A DNA stretch of 64,000 nt from Pholiota molesta. Taxonomy: Eukaryota > Basidiomycota > Agaricomycetes > Agaricales > Strophariaceae. This document shows, piece after piece, positions 21,419 to 33,070 of this stretch. The stretch spans positions 620,001 through 684,000 of the forward strand of contig JACGCK010000006.1 of NCBI GenBank assembly GCA_014925825.1, written 5' to 3'. The translations under genes and the position numbers were made by a program. The notes under the pieces are model-generated. The model was given only the letters and a program-made list of their open reading frames with translations. It was not told where the DNA came from and ran no database searches. How positions within the stretch are numbered: position 1 is the stretch's first letter; each line of letters begins with the position of its first letter.

Positions 21419-22469
21419 CCATTGACTAACTTTCACCATTTTGTTGTACACAGTGCTTCCTCAGTTGACTCAGTGCTGTGCAATAAAAGATGATTCAGGC
21501 TTTCATAGCATTCTGGAAAGAACAAATGGACTCACTATGTGGGGAAGCATGGTTGGAATGTAGTGTCCACCATTTGCAGCCCCATCCTCTCCTTCCTTGC
21601 CACCACCCACAAGCGCCTCTTCTCCGTGCGCCACTTCTCCGCATGCTGCACATCATACTATAACTCCCTTATCGATGATCATCATGCTGATGAAGTGTGC
21701 TTGGTGAATCTATCACCCATTTTGATAGATAACAATAACTTACAAGCTTAGATTCTTTCTTAGTGTTTTTAGGCTGCAGATGTGAGGTCCTTAGTCCCGC
21801 AATGATGTTGGTGGTTTGATTTCAAATTCATTATTCCTGAGTGTAAAGTAATGACCAGTTGAGTTGGTAAATAAATACAGCTGGGTTGAGCATACTCACT
21901 ATTGCGTGATGCTTCCATCCATCTCTCTCCTCAGAGTGCTTCTTGTCGATCATTGCGGTGGATGTTGAACAGTGTTGACAGTGAAGGGACTGCTGGTTGA
22001 TTCAATGTGTGTGCACCAGCGGTTGAGCGGCCCTCTTATCCACCCCACCGTTTATAAATAAAAGGTGCCAAATAATCAACAAAGGCACGCCGGCCGCGGA
22101 ATTCAGAATCTGAGACCTTCCTTTTATATTTAAAGTTCACGGCGGAAAGTGAGCAACTGATAACATCTCATTATTTATCTGAATATTACAACCAAATAAC
22201 ATTGTTCCATTTATTTGAAAGTTAGTTGTTTATATGACTTAAATATATAATCTAATAATTGACCTGCTTATCTTGTAAATACTCTCCAATTACAAGATGT
22301 TGATTTATTAAGTAGATACTCATCAAATATACTATCTCATATATTCAACATAAATAGACCATTTTTATTTGCTGACTTGTACCAAATATCTTCTGAATAA
22401 TTTGTTGTTGCATATCTGCTATGTGATGTAAATAAAATATTACATAAGTACCACATAAATGACAGTTTT
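21419..22469. other. No supported gene; contains an inverted copy of the orphan-gene terminus
   Basis: An open frame at 21539-21751 (70 codons) has no recognisable domain. Bases about 22108-22155 are the reverse complement of the block that begins each orphan-gene repeat (ACTTTCCGCCGTGAAC, TTTAAATATAAAAGG). Bases 22160-22440 are AT-rich with no features. Confidence 0.4.
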
Positions 22470-23640
22470 GACTTTCCGCAGTAAACCTTAAATTTAAAAG
22501 GCAATTTCAATTTCTAAGAATAAATCCTGCCCACGGTGCACTCTCTTGGTGCTCGCTTGAGTAACGTATCTCTGCGAGCAAAGCCCAGAAGCCCAGAAGC
22601 TCATCCATGTTTTGTGTGCCAGCAACACTTCCAACACCTGTAGCATTCATCCTTTTCATTCCTCTTGTTATTCTCCACCCTGCCTTGCATAAAACCAGGC
22701 TACAGGCCTCAGAAATCCTACACTGCGAAATCCTCCCACTTCCTGCTGAGAAACCTCATAACCATGCAGAATGCCCTGCATCGATGTCTCGTCTGTGGGA
22801 ACTTGCTCATGGCAAGGGTTGCCAAGTCTGGCAAGTATCCTGGGATTACATATATACATGTTCATACTATTTCTATTGTACTTTGAACAGTATCTGACTT
22901 TATACAGTGCCCACCTCCATGCAACACTCACCGCAGGGCAGAGAAGAAATTGGCAGAGAGGGCAGCACTGGCAGCGTGCTTCACTGTTGCTTTTTGGAAG
23001 CATGTGAGTCATCTTCTTGATATTTTTTCCTGATGCTCAGACTCATATTCCAGCATCTAGCAGACCCCATCATACTTGCCATCTATGACTGTCCCTCCTG
23101 GCCAAAGTGGGTACTTGAGGACACTGGTGATCCTTACAATGACTTTGGATTTGATCTCAATGTGGTGCCTAGCTCTTGGTGAGTCCAGTTCTACAGCCTT
23201 GAGGCTTCCTGATGGATTTCTTGCGCATCTGGGTTTCCTCATTCCATTACAAAAGATGGCTATCTTCTGTTACGTGCTCAGTATCTCAACTCTGATGAAG
23301 ACTGTATTGACTTCAAGGCCTTCAGGAAGCTTGTGCACTCCTCTCATGATGATGCTCCAAAGGTCCATGGGGCCACATCAATGTTGTAAGCCCAGGTGAT
23401 ATTGTGATGGAGAAAGCTAGTGTTGAGGCATGCCACAAATGTCAATGTGAAGATGCAGAGCTGGGTTCCCCTGTTCATAAGTGCCACTTCTCATCTCCAC
23501 CCACAGCACCATTTTCTCCACCTTGGTTGTTATCTGTGTCTCCTGAGGGTGCTGTGACACCCAAGTCTCACACTCACTCTTGGTCTCCATCTATTACTGT
23601 CTTGTCTCCTCGCTGAATTCTTGTGTCTTGTCACTGAAGC
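22470..23640 (+). pseudogene. Cysteine-containing orphan gene, copy 2 (diverged)
   Basis: Begins with the same TTTTGACTTTCCGC block and TATA-like segment as copy 1 (14890). The block around 22930-23240 parallels 16390-16680 of copy 1: ERAALAACFTVAFWKH, a likely intron with donor GTGAGT at about 23004, then PIILAIYDCPSWPKWVLED, DFGFDL and QFYSLEA. Several stops and frame changes break it. The middle cysteine block of copy 1 (CGNQMCKIDC) is absent here, so a deletion has joined the outer parts. Confidence in homology is high, in function low. Confidence 0.5.
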
Positions 23641-23794
23641 CTCTTGTCCAGCCCTTCTATTGAGACCACTTCTCCTTGGCCTATTCTCTAGCTTTGTGAC
23701 TAGTGTTTGTTCTGGGCTGCTGCAATAGCTGCAAGTATATGTTTCTTTGTTTTTTCTATCATATAGAGTTGTTTTGTCTGTTTTGATTGGCACA

Positions 23795-23968
23795 ATTTTG
23801 GGCTCAGGAACGAAGTTGTCATCCCCCCCCCAGAATCTGGTACATTTGGGAAGGTCACTGGAGTGCCAACAGGTGTCAAGTCAACTGGAGACATCCACTT
23901 GAGGCCTGGAAAGCTCCTCTCATTGAAGGTAGCTCATTCTGCTTCCTAGTGACTGGATTGTAGAACTG
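23795..23968 (-). pseudogene. Copia-B pol fragment
   Basis: Matches 55025-55204 of the full minus-strand Copia-B with point differences (linker between integrase and RT). The matching sequence stops at GTAGAACTGCCA where the ACCACTGGT array begins. Confidence 0.85.
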
Positions 23969-24167
23969 CCAACCAGTGGTTGACCACTGAAGACTACTGG
24001 CTAACCACTGGCTGACCACTGGTGACCAGTGGTTAACCACTGACAACCACTGATGACTAGTGAAGACTAGTGGTTGACCACTGACAACCACTGGTCATCA
24101 GTGGTCACCACTGGTAACCACTGGTAATTTAGACCACTAGTTACCACTGGTCAACCACTGGGTACCA
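23969..24167. repeat. ACCACTGGT motif array (short)
   Basis: Dense runs of TGACCACTGGT / ACCAGTGGT with about 20 occurrences in 200 bp, flanked by the Copia-B fragment and a Copia-B LTR. The motif is shared with the large fold-back element at 31437-33029, so it may be an internally deleted member of that family. Confidence 0.75.
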
Positions 24168-24588
24168 TGTTAGAGTTGCCTGTTTCAGTCTCAGCTGATG
24201 TGGTCACATTACACACATATATGTAGCTGTAGAACGATGTCTGGAGTCCTTAGTTACTCATTTTGGACTCCAGGCAAGTAGCTAGTCCTGTTCCTCCTCA
24301 ATATACCTCAGTTACTCACTTTGGACTCCAGGCTCTCATAGCCACTCTGTCTGATACACTGAGACCGTGAAACTCACACAGCAGGTGTCTCATCCATTCA
24401 CAAACTCGCCACCTTTCACAGGTTATGGGCCCTGCGCACACAGCACTTTAAACTCGTTTTCCAACAACAGTCTCATCTTTCCATTTCCACACTCTCGCTC
24501 TTTTCGCTCCCACTCACCGCACCATTGCTCCTACTGCCATGTCATCGCATCAGAACATTCATCGCACACCTCTACACATCCTCTCTAA
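24168..24588 (+). repeat. Copia-B LTR (24168-24420) plus truncated leader
   Basis: The LTR begins TGTTAGAGTTGCC and ends CACCTTTCACA. It is followed by the primer site GGTTATGGGCCC (24421) and leader sequence as in 38282 onward, which stops at 24588 (CATCCTCTCT), before gag. The rest of this copy is missing. Confidence 0.9.
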
Positions 24589-24830
24589 GGCTGGACACAA
24601 GTCAACTTGCGGTTCACCTGGACCCGTACCTGCAGGTTATTCAGGTTGAGAAATCTGAACCTGGATCCGTATAGGTATGTTCTCATGGTTCACCTGGACT
24701 CGCAGGTCAAGACCTCCCAGGTTTTCGCGGGTATACAGGTACCTGCTTATATACAGGTCAATGTGGGTACTTGCAGGTAAACCTGCAGGTACCCATCATT
24801 ATAATACACAATTTGACTATATACAGGCAG
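24589..24830. repeat. ACCTGCAGGT / GGTACCTGC motif array, possible hAT subterminal region
   Basis: Repeated CAGGTAC, ACCTGCAGG and GTTCACCTGGA motifs in both orientations. It abuts the 3' end of the hAT transposase remnant and could be its subterminal repeat. Related ACCCGCAGGTACC motifs occur at 36958-37085 and its duplicate 48892-49019. Confidence 0.5.
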
Positions 24831-24835
24831 TGTAA

Positions 24836-27009
24836 CTACGAGTTTACAATCTCAATATCAGAATCATCAACTGTAATAGACTTTGCCTTCTTAGTGGCAC
24901 TACAAGAACTCTTTTCCTTGAATGAGTCAACAATAGTATCATGAGGAATAGCATTTGGAAGCTTAGCCCACATGCCCACTACTGAAGATGCACATGTCGA
25001 ATCATCTGACAATGAGTGACGAAATCGGCTGACCGTAAGCCCACCCTTTGAAAAAGAGTGCTCCACATCCATTGAACTCACTAAATACACCAGAATAGAT
25101 TGTGAGATGTGAAATAAATATAAGTGCTAAGACATACCTGGAATCAACAAGAAATCCAAAGCCATTTGAGCAAGAGGATGGCCCTGCATCCCCGTCCAAT
25201 AGGCAATGGGATCAAGTGTCGTGTTGATAATGGGATTGGCAAGCCACTCATCCAAAGCATCCACAGCTGTCGAGTTATCCTTCAGAACATCAAAATACTT
25301 GTGAGCACTCGCAAATCTCTGAAACATCAGATAAATCAGCTTTGGACTCTGGAGTCATAGAAGAAAATAGACATACATTTGAAGCATCTTCAGATGCTCG
25401 AGCCTCCGAGGTGACAACAGGAGCTGTGGGTTTGTAGTTAAGTGCCCACTCAACACGTGCAAGATGTTCGGCCTCATCAATCCATGATTGTGGCCAACCC
25501 GCTCGTTTGAAATAGGTGCACTTGAGGTGAGGATGCAAAACTAAGCAAGGTGCAAGAATCAATCAATAAATTCAAAGAAAAGATATACTAAAGTTCCATA
25601 CTAATAGCTATGCAATAGAGAATGGACTCATCAGTATGACTGTAGTACTTGTCCAACATCAGCATCCCTTGCAATGCTGCATGTCGAACCACGGGCTGGA
25701 GGTTCTTGTTGTCAATGAACTCGTCTAGGGCAGTGGTGATAACATCAATCATGGGGATCACGTCATGTAGCAAGGGAACATTGCTTTCGGAGATTTTCTT
25801 TGTGGCATAGAGAAAGACCTGGCAGAGATAGAATTTAGAGCAAGAAAATTAGAAGATGGGCATCTTGTACCTCAAGGAGCAGAGAGAGCTCAATTAGTAA
25901 TGTCCATTCTGCTTCAGAGAGCCTGAACCTTCAAAGACAAACACCCCATGCCTTATTGTGCTTGGCCATCACAACAATGATGTCGAGGGCATCCTTGAGT
26001 TCGATGGCATGTTGGATCAGCTTGGATGTGCTGTTCCATCATGTTGAGACATTGCAGACCATCTTCCTTGAGGGAATGTTGGCCGATTTACAGGCGGTGT
26101 CGAGATCTGCACGGATTGTGCCACTATTTACAATCTTCTTTGCAAGACTTCATAACTGAAAGCAAATTAGAGTTTGTGCAATGTATAGGATTATTTAAAG
26201 AACCTTAGCAATGGATATGCGTCCTAAACAAACATCACTGGTGCTCAAGGAAGAGAGCTGGTCACTGAGCTCTGCTTCAGAGATGATATCTCCTACAGCA
26301 GATGCATCACTCGCAGCAACATCCGGCGTAAGCTTGTTGCTATTATCTTCAATTTCGGGCTCTTCAACTCCAACCTCTCTGCCTTGCATCTCGAAGATCT
26401 CCCTTTCCAAAGCATGGTCATCCTCTGCATCTACTTTGCTGAATTGCGAGAGAATTGCCTGAAGAGATACTTTAGATAATAAGTAGTAGACAATCATGAG
26501 ATTAAACTTACATTAACAACAAGATTAACAATATGGGCAAAGCAGCGTACTCTGGCTGCTGGACCCTTGAAGTTGGGAAGAACAACTGATAACTCTTTGA
26601 TGAGTGTATCATTGTTGGACACATTATTGGCAGTGATCGCGAGGATCTAGATGATGTCGTCAATTGTGTCAATTGCAGCAGATGGAGGCGACACTACAAA
26701 CCTTGTCATGAATTCCATAACCTCGAAGACAATCTGCCATATGATCTGCAAGATAGATGCCTGTATGCGCTCTAGTTGCCCTAGCATGTGTGTGAGTTTG
26801 ATAAACTGAACGAAAGATAAGATTAAAGACAAACTTTATGAAGTTAAGCACAGTCGACACCATCTTCACATCCTCGATCCAATGGATGGTAATACTGATA
26901 AACGAGATGACTTGAGGTGAGGTCCATCCATCTGCACAGATGTGAATCTTCCCAGGAAACTTCTGTAGACGGATAGATAAGTTCCTGAATATATTAGCCT
27001 CTAGAGTCT
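24836..27009 (-). pseudogene. hAT transposase, catalytic and C-terminal part
   Basis: The minus strand encodes, in order, FPGKIHICADGWTSPQVISF (first catalytic Asp region; about 26960-26900), a segment around AHTGIYLADHMADCLRGYGI, ILAITANNVSNNDTLI (about 26640-26600), VRCFAHIVNLVV, blocks around LIQHAIELKDALDI, and the hAT dimerisation region: WLANPIINTTLDPIAYWTG, then VSSMDVEHSFSKGGLTVSRF near 25080-25030. Several introns and frame changes separate the blocks. In ITANNVSNND the residue that is Asp in active relatives (TADNAS) is Asn, so a catalytic residue is lost. The N-terminal half lies beyond the palindromic insertion at 29922-30840. Confidence 0.85.
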
Positions 27010-27017
27010 ATGTGAAC
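27010..27017. repeat. Left target duplication of the palindromic element
   Basis: ATGTGAAC here and ACGTGAAC at 29914-29921, one transition apart, directly flank the element's inverted ends. Confidence 0.7.
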
Positions 27018-29913
27018 CAGCCTTGTCTGTTAATATTCTACATGAAGATGTGGCAATTCCCTGGATAAAAATATTGCATCCAGAGTGCTAACTGCCCACC
27101 TCACCTAGCTGACTTTGAAAAATTTCCTCCCTAAGCCAGTGGTCTATGATGGTCAGTAGACATGCTACTGCTGCTCACTGTGCTCCAGTGCTTGACACCA
27201 TGATCAACGGTGTCGAGCAGTGCTCGGCACTGTTTTCAGGGTTGTCCCAAAAAGGAATCCATCAAACTTTTTCCAAAAGAAGAATGAGAAATTTGTAAGC
27301 TTTTTTCCCCATCATTTGTGAGCACCTCAGCATCTATCATTAGATTTGACTCATTTTGGGACTTTCTGCTCATTAGCCCATCAAATATGCCATCAAGGAC
27401 CAAACACATGACCTGGTACCTAACCACATGACCACACATGACTGCAAATGAGGCAGGGACCCTCCCAGGGGTGGGAAATACCTAAAATAGCATTTTCCCA
27501 ATATTATTGAAAATGCACCTGGGTAGCTGGTGCACCCTATATGGGACCCACTGGGACCATATTATACCGAAAGATGCAGAATTAAATTCTAAATCCACCT
27601 GTGAAAGGTTCATATGGATAGCTTTATTGGTTCAGGCCCTAGAAGCAAACTACTATTTGGGAGAAATAAGCACACACATTCATGGCTGCTTTCCTCCGCA
27701 ACTGCAGGATTGTTTTCTATGATCAAAGCTGCTGTTTGTAGGTATTTAAAGCGCGCTTCTAACGCGTTCTTGATCATAATTTTCCGTCTGTTCTTTGCTC
27801 TGTAAAACGCTCCGGATATATTTACGCTCGCACCACATTAGTGCCGGCTATGCTTCCACTATTCACGCGCATATTATATCATAAAATAGGTTAATAAAAC
27901 ACCTTTTTAACGGTGCCATACTCGTGCCGATTGAACAACTCTCCGAGGCCCTATAATGGAAATGGTTGTTTGTGAATAGAATATTACCCGCGGATCGCGC
28001 CGCAACGCGTGTAGGTTCGTTAGATTCTCCTGAATTTACCGGATTTAATAACACCCTGATTATAGGGATCAGAGGCCGGGAAGGCACTGAACTGGACATC
28101 GGGATGGGCTGGATATTGCTCTGCTGGCTAGAAGATGCTATTTTTAGTGCTGCCGAGCGTGCCCTCACCCAATCCGGGCATGGAATGGTGGCACTCTCCC
28201 CCTCCCCCTCATATTGGAAATTCATTTCCTCTCTCAATTCCGATCCAATTGCTTCGTTCTTTTTTCTAATATTCAATATAAATATGGTACTATGGGTCTA
28301 TACTATCTATACAGCACTATAATACATGCAGCATCTGTTAATTCAATATCTGTATTTTGGACACTGCATTTGGAGTTTTCACTGTATTTATGATGCTTAT
28401 TGGCATATATAGAGCAGTGGAAAGCTAGAGGTAGGTACCTACTACAATTTCTGTATCCAGGTAGCTTTTAAACTACTAGAAATTGTAGTAGGTACCTACC
28501 TCTAGCTTTCCACTGCTCTATATATGCCAATAAGCATCATAAATACAGTGAAAACTCCAAATGCAGTGTCCAAAATACAGATATTGAATTAACAGATGCT
28601 GCATGTATTATAGTGCTGTATAGATAGTATAGACCCATAGTACCATATTTATATTGAATATTAGAAAAAAGAACGAAGCAATTGGATCGGAATTGAGAGA
28701 GGAAATGAATTTCCAATATGAGGGGGAGGGGGAGAGTGCCACCATTCCATGCCCGGATTGGGTGAGGGCACGCTCGGCAGCACTAAAAATAGCATCTTCT
28801 AGCCAGCAGAGCAATATCCAGCCCATCCCGATGTCCAGTTCAGTGCCTTCCCGGCCTCTGATCCCTATAATCAGGGTGTTATTAAATCCGGTAAATTCAG
28901 GAGAATCTAACGAACCTACACGCGTTGCGGCGCGATCCGCGGGTAATATTCTATTCACAAACAACCATTTCCATTATAGGGCCTCGGAGAGTTGTTCAAT
29001 CGGCACGAGTATGGCACCGTTAAAAAGGTGTTTTATTAACCTATTTTATGATATAATATGCGCGTGAATAGTGGAAGCATAGCCGGCACTAATGTGGTGC
29101 GAGCGTAAATATATCCGGAGCGTTTTACAGAGCAAAGAACAGACGGAAAATTATGATCAAGAACGCGTTAGAAGCGCGCTTTAAATACCTACAAACAGCA
29201 GCTTTGATCATAGAAAACAATCCTGCAGTTGCGGAGGAAAGCAGCCATGAATGTGTGTGCTTATTTCTCCCAAATAGTAGTTTGCTTCTAGGGCCTGAAC
29301 CAATAAAGCTATCCATATGAACCTTTCACAGGTGGATTTAGAATTTAATTCTGCATCTTTCGGTATAATATGGTCCCAGTGGGTCCCATATAGGGTGCAC
29401 CAGCTACCCAGGTGCATTTTCAATAATATTGGGAAAATGCTATTTTAGGTATTTCCCACCCCTGGGAGGGTCCCTGCCTCATTTGCAGTCATGTGTGGTC
29501 ATGTGGTTAGGTACCAGGTCATGTGTTTGGTCCTTGATGGCATATTTGATGGGCTAATGAGCAGAAAGTCCCAAAATGAGTCAAATCTAATGATAGATGC
29601 TGAGGTGCTCACAAATGATGGGGAAAAAAGCTTACAAATTTCTCATTCTTCTTTTGGAAAAAGTTTGATGGATTCCTTTTTGGGACAACCCTGAAAACAG
29701 TGCCGAGCACTGCTCGACACCGTTGATCATGGTGTCAAGCACTGGAGCACAGTGAGCAGCAGTAGCATGTCTACTGACCATCATAGACCACTGGCTTAGG
29801 GAGGAAATTTTTCAAAGTCAGCTAGGTGAAGTGGGCAGTTAGCACTCTGGATGCAATATTTTTATCCGGGGAACTGCCATATGTTTCATGCATGAGACTA
29901 GCAGACACTGGTG
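27018..29913. mobile_element. 2.9-kb near-perfect palindromic (fold-back) element in the hAT intron
   Basis: Arms mirror about position 28465: base x pairs with base 56930-x. From about 27104 to 28452 the left arm is the reverse complement of 28478 to about 29826, with no mismatch noticed, around a 25-nt loop (28453-28477). The outer 45-90 bp of the two ends differ, mostly by transitions: CAGCCTTGTCTG at the left against CACCAGTGTCTG at the right. So the termini look like ordinary imperfect TIRs while the interior is a fold-back. An 8-bp duplication with one mismatch flanks it. No protein is recognised; the largest open frames (137 and 118 codons) simply occur once per arm. Diverged single-arm relatives lie at 1-1127, 37866-38019 and 49800-49953. 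Confidence 0.9.
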
Positions 29914-29921
29914 ACGTGAAC

Positions 29922-30840
29922 TCACCTGTAGGATTGATGTGACATTGGTGTGACTAAGATCAAAGATCTCCTAAAGATCTCGAGCTACTGTGTGTCTCTT
30001 GGGGGTTATGCAATGCGAAATGAGATCCGCAAAGATGTCAAGCAGCTCTGGATCCTCCACAATGGTGAAGGGTCGATTGCGACGAGCAACCCACAAGGCA
30101 ATCTTCATGTGGTGCTTTGCTTGCGAATATTTTGATCCCTGGGCATATGCTGTGAGAGCGCGGGTTTGGGTCGAGTCCTGGGGTCTGCACTCGTTGTCAT
30201 GGCATGGAAGATTGCTAGTGCTATCATTGTGTCGCGCGCGAGTGATCTGAATGGATGGGTGCCTACAATCGATGGATAAGTATGATAATAACAACGATTG
30301 AATCAAGTCACTTACTGCTTGCAATAATAGATGTACTGCACCATTCACATTGCATGTGATCTTAGGCGGCAGCTTGAAGTGTTTGTAGGTCTCAGATTTC
30401 CATGTCGCCATTTGTTCCTCTATCTTTGTTTCAAGTAAGTGTAATGAATATGAATGAATGAGTACTTACTGAGTGCATCTTCATCCGATACATTTTGGAA
30501 CCGCTTGTCCAAAATGGTATGCCGGCCTTGAGCAGTAGATGCTGACAATTCTACAGCAGAAACACTCGGTGCTGGAGTCGATGTCCTGGTTGTTGGTGCC
30601 GTTGCAGGTTCGCTTGCTGTCGGAGCTGGCGTAGAGGGACATGTACTGGCTGGAGTGCTGGCTGCGGGCAATCCGCCAAAGCCGACGAAAGCTGCAGCCG
30701 GGGGCTCGACCTCCATGACTGAGTCATCAGAAGCGTAGCCATTGGCGCGAAGCCAGACTCGAGAGCGTTTCCTGTGGCGCTTGGAAGATCCATGAAGCTG
30801 AAGATTGGAGAAAGTAGCTTCAGTTTCGCTCGTTTAAAAG
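29922..30840 (-). pseudogene. hAT transposase, N-terminal part
   Basis: On the minus strand: RKRSRVWLRANGYASDD, a Pro/Ala/Thr-rich linker (about 30710-30560), then a BED-finger-like region (TSNL followed by H and C residues) split by an intron at 30263-30315 that keeps phase. After that come ALTAYAQGSKYSQAKHHMKI, ALWVARRNRPFTIVEDPELL and KRHTVARDL. An in-frame TAG (codon ending at 29971) follows ARDL where active relatives carry a basic residue. The exon then runs EIFDLSHTNVTSILQ to a CAG|GTGAGT splice donor at about 29926. The palindromic element begins only 12 bp into that intron; the catalytic part follows at 26985 and below. Confidence 0.8.
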
Positions 30841-31436
30841 CTTTTGAGTACGACCAGGATAAACCTCAATTCCTCCATCGGAATAGTATTGCTGTTCTTG
30901 AGGGAAAAACTTTGCTTTGTATGATGTCGTGTGATCTATGCCAATAGGTCAGATGAGAAATCCAACCATTGATAAGGTGGAAGGAAGTCATACGCACCCA
31001 TTATGCCTACATTGAGATTGTCCCAATCATCCAAAATTCAAACATTGAAACCAATAAGGAGCAAAAAGAACAAGTGAGAGCGGACAGGTGCATGCACGGG
31101 ATTCAATGTACAAGTGTAGGTTAAAGGCAGTGTGAGAGGGGGAAAGGGATAGTCTGTGGGAAGGATGCATGTTGCGCTCGTCTTAAGTACATTTTTTGAG
31201 TGGCTGACATGTCGTTTTAAGCTTGTAGAAGTTTTAAGCTCGTAGAATCTTTCATGCAAAGAACATATAGTTTAAATCTAATCAGGCCTAAATTTAGACC
31301 ATGTACCAGGGTGCCACGGACTTACGTCATTGCTGTGTTGATCAACGGACAGATCAACTTGAACATCACACGGCATATCTCACATTCCCCTCCCACATCC
31401 ACCTTGCCGTGTGAGGTCTTATCACTCCACCGCATT
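30841..31436. other. No supported gene
   Basis: This lies upstream of the hAT remnant and may hold its first exon or terminal repeat, but neither could be identified. Confidence 0.3.
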
Positions 31437-33029
31437 TAACCAGTGGTTCCAGTGGTCAGTCAACCAGTGGTTTGACCAGCAGTTCCAATAGTTCCAGTGG
31501 TTCAACCACTGGAACTATTGGAACTGCTGGTCAAACCACTGGTTGACTGACCACTGGAACCACTGGTTGACCAGTGGTAACCAGTGGTTCTAGTGGTTTG
31601 ACCAGTGGTTCCAGTGGTTCCAGTGGTCAACCAGTGGTTTGACCACAGTGGTTCAGTGGTTCCAGTGGTCAACCAGTGCTCCAACCAGTGGTTCCAGTGG
31701 TTAACCAATGGTCAACCAATGGTTCCAGTGGTTAGTGGTTAACCACTGGTCAACCAGTGGTTCTAGTGGTTAACTAGTGGTCCAACCAGTCATTCCAGTG
31801 GTTTCAATGGTTTGACCAGTAGTTTTAGTGGTCAACCAATGGTTCCACTGGTTAGGCCAGTGGTTTTAGTGGTTTGACCACTGGTTCCACTGATTAACCA
31901 TTGGTTCCAGTGGTTCCACACTAGTCAACCAGAGCTCAACCAGTTGTTCTTGTGGTTTTTATTATCAAACTTAGGGCCTATTGTGATATCTCATAATATT
32001 CTCTATTATTCAATAAATCATCAATGCCAAGACTATCTAATATCAATAAATTTAGGTTTTAAGAAAAAGAAATCATACTATAGTACTATATAGTGAGCCA
32101 TTGTAAGCCATTGTGCCATAGTATAGATATACTAGCTTTATAGTACTATATAGCACCCATAGTGAAAACTGAGTTTGCTAATGTTAGTGTCTAGTAACAA
32201 GTAGTCAACTGTGATTTTTGGATTGAGATTCACTTTCAAATCCAACAAGCACACATTTGGCATTATAAAATTATAATATATATAAAAATGTATTGAAATT
32301 CTATAATACTATTTATTTGCCAAGTAAATTGAGTAAACAGTGGATAACTGGTACTTGACAACCAAAACTAGTAGTACACTAGTATTCCTATTAGATGGAG
32401 GTTATATATAACAGATTTGTCTTGACCTTATTATATAATTTTTGGACTGTGGATATTTTACCTCTTTACTCTGTTTTATTGCTTTAAACGATATCTTTAT
32501 TAATTATCTATTTTAACCAACTCAGTTTTAGCTATGAGTGCTATATATACTGTAAAGGTAGCATAGCTATACTATAGCACTATAGCTTACTATAGCTCAC
32601 TATATAGTAAGCCATAGCAAGCCATAGTATGATTTTTAGTTTCTTATCATCTGATTTTATTAAAATTACATAGTATTGGCTTTGATAATTTATTAAATAA
32701 TAGAGATGATCTTGAGATTTCAATAGGGTCTGAGTATACTAATACAACCACCATATAAGCAGTGGAACCACTGGTCAACTACGGTTTAACCACCAGACCC
32801 ACTAGTCAATGACTGGTTAACTATTAAAACCAATAGTTGACTACTAGAGCAACTGGCCAAACCACTAGAACCACTGGTTGACCAGTGGTTGACCACTGGA
32901 ACCACTGGTTGACCACTGGTTGACCACTAAAACCACTGGTTGACCAGTGGTTGACCACTGAAACCACTGGAACCACTGGTGACCACTGGTTAAACAAACC
33001 ACTAGAACCACTGGTCAACCACTGGTTAA
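31437..33029. mobile_element. Older fold-back element with ACCACTGGT arrays at both ends
   Basis: Ends are inverted: TTAACCAGTGGTT at the left and AACCACTGGTTAA at the right. The first about 500 bp and the last about 280 bp are nearly pure AACCACTGG/CCAGTGGTT motif arrays. The AT-rich interior is itself inverted: 31978-32090 matches the reverse complement of about 32640-32735 with many differences, including CTCTATTATT, AATAAAT and ATCATACTATAG. TATAGTACTATATAG-like palindromes cluster at 32080-32160 and 32560-32620. No coding frame and no clear target duplication. Confidence 0.8.
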
Positions 33030-33070
33030 AGGTGGTGGAGGGTAAAGTACTGTGCCATGTGTCCCTCCCC

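Noticed and set aside
28453..28477. The large palindrome as a long-read assembly artefact
   Set aside because: The two outer flanks are different parts of one hAT gene, the termini differ in sequence, and an 8-bp target duplication encloses the unit. A missed-adaptor artefact would return to the same flank.
27863..29067. 137-, 118- and 71-codon open frames in the palindrome arms as genes
   Set aside because: Each simply appears twice by symmetry, they overlap on opposite strands, and no domain or codon bias supports them.
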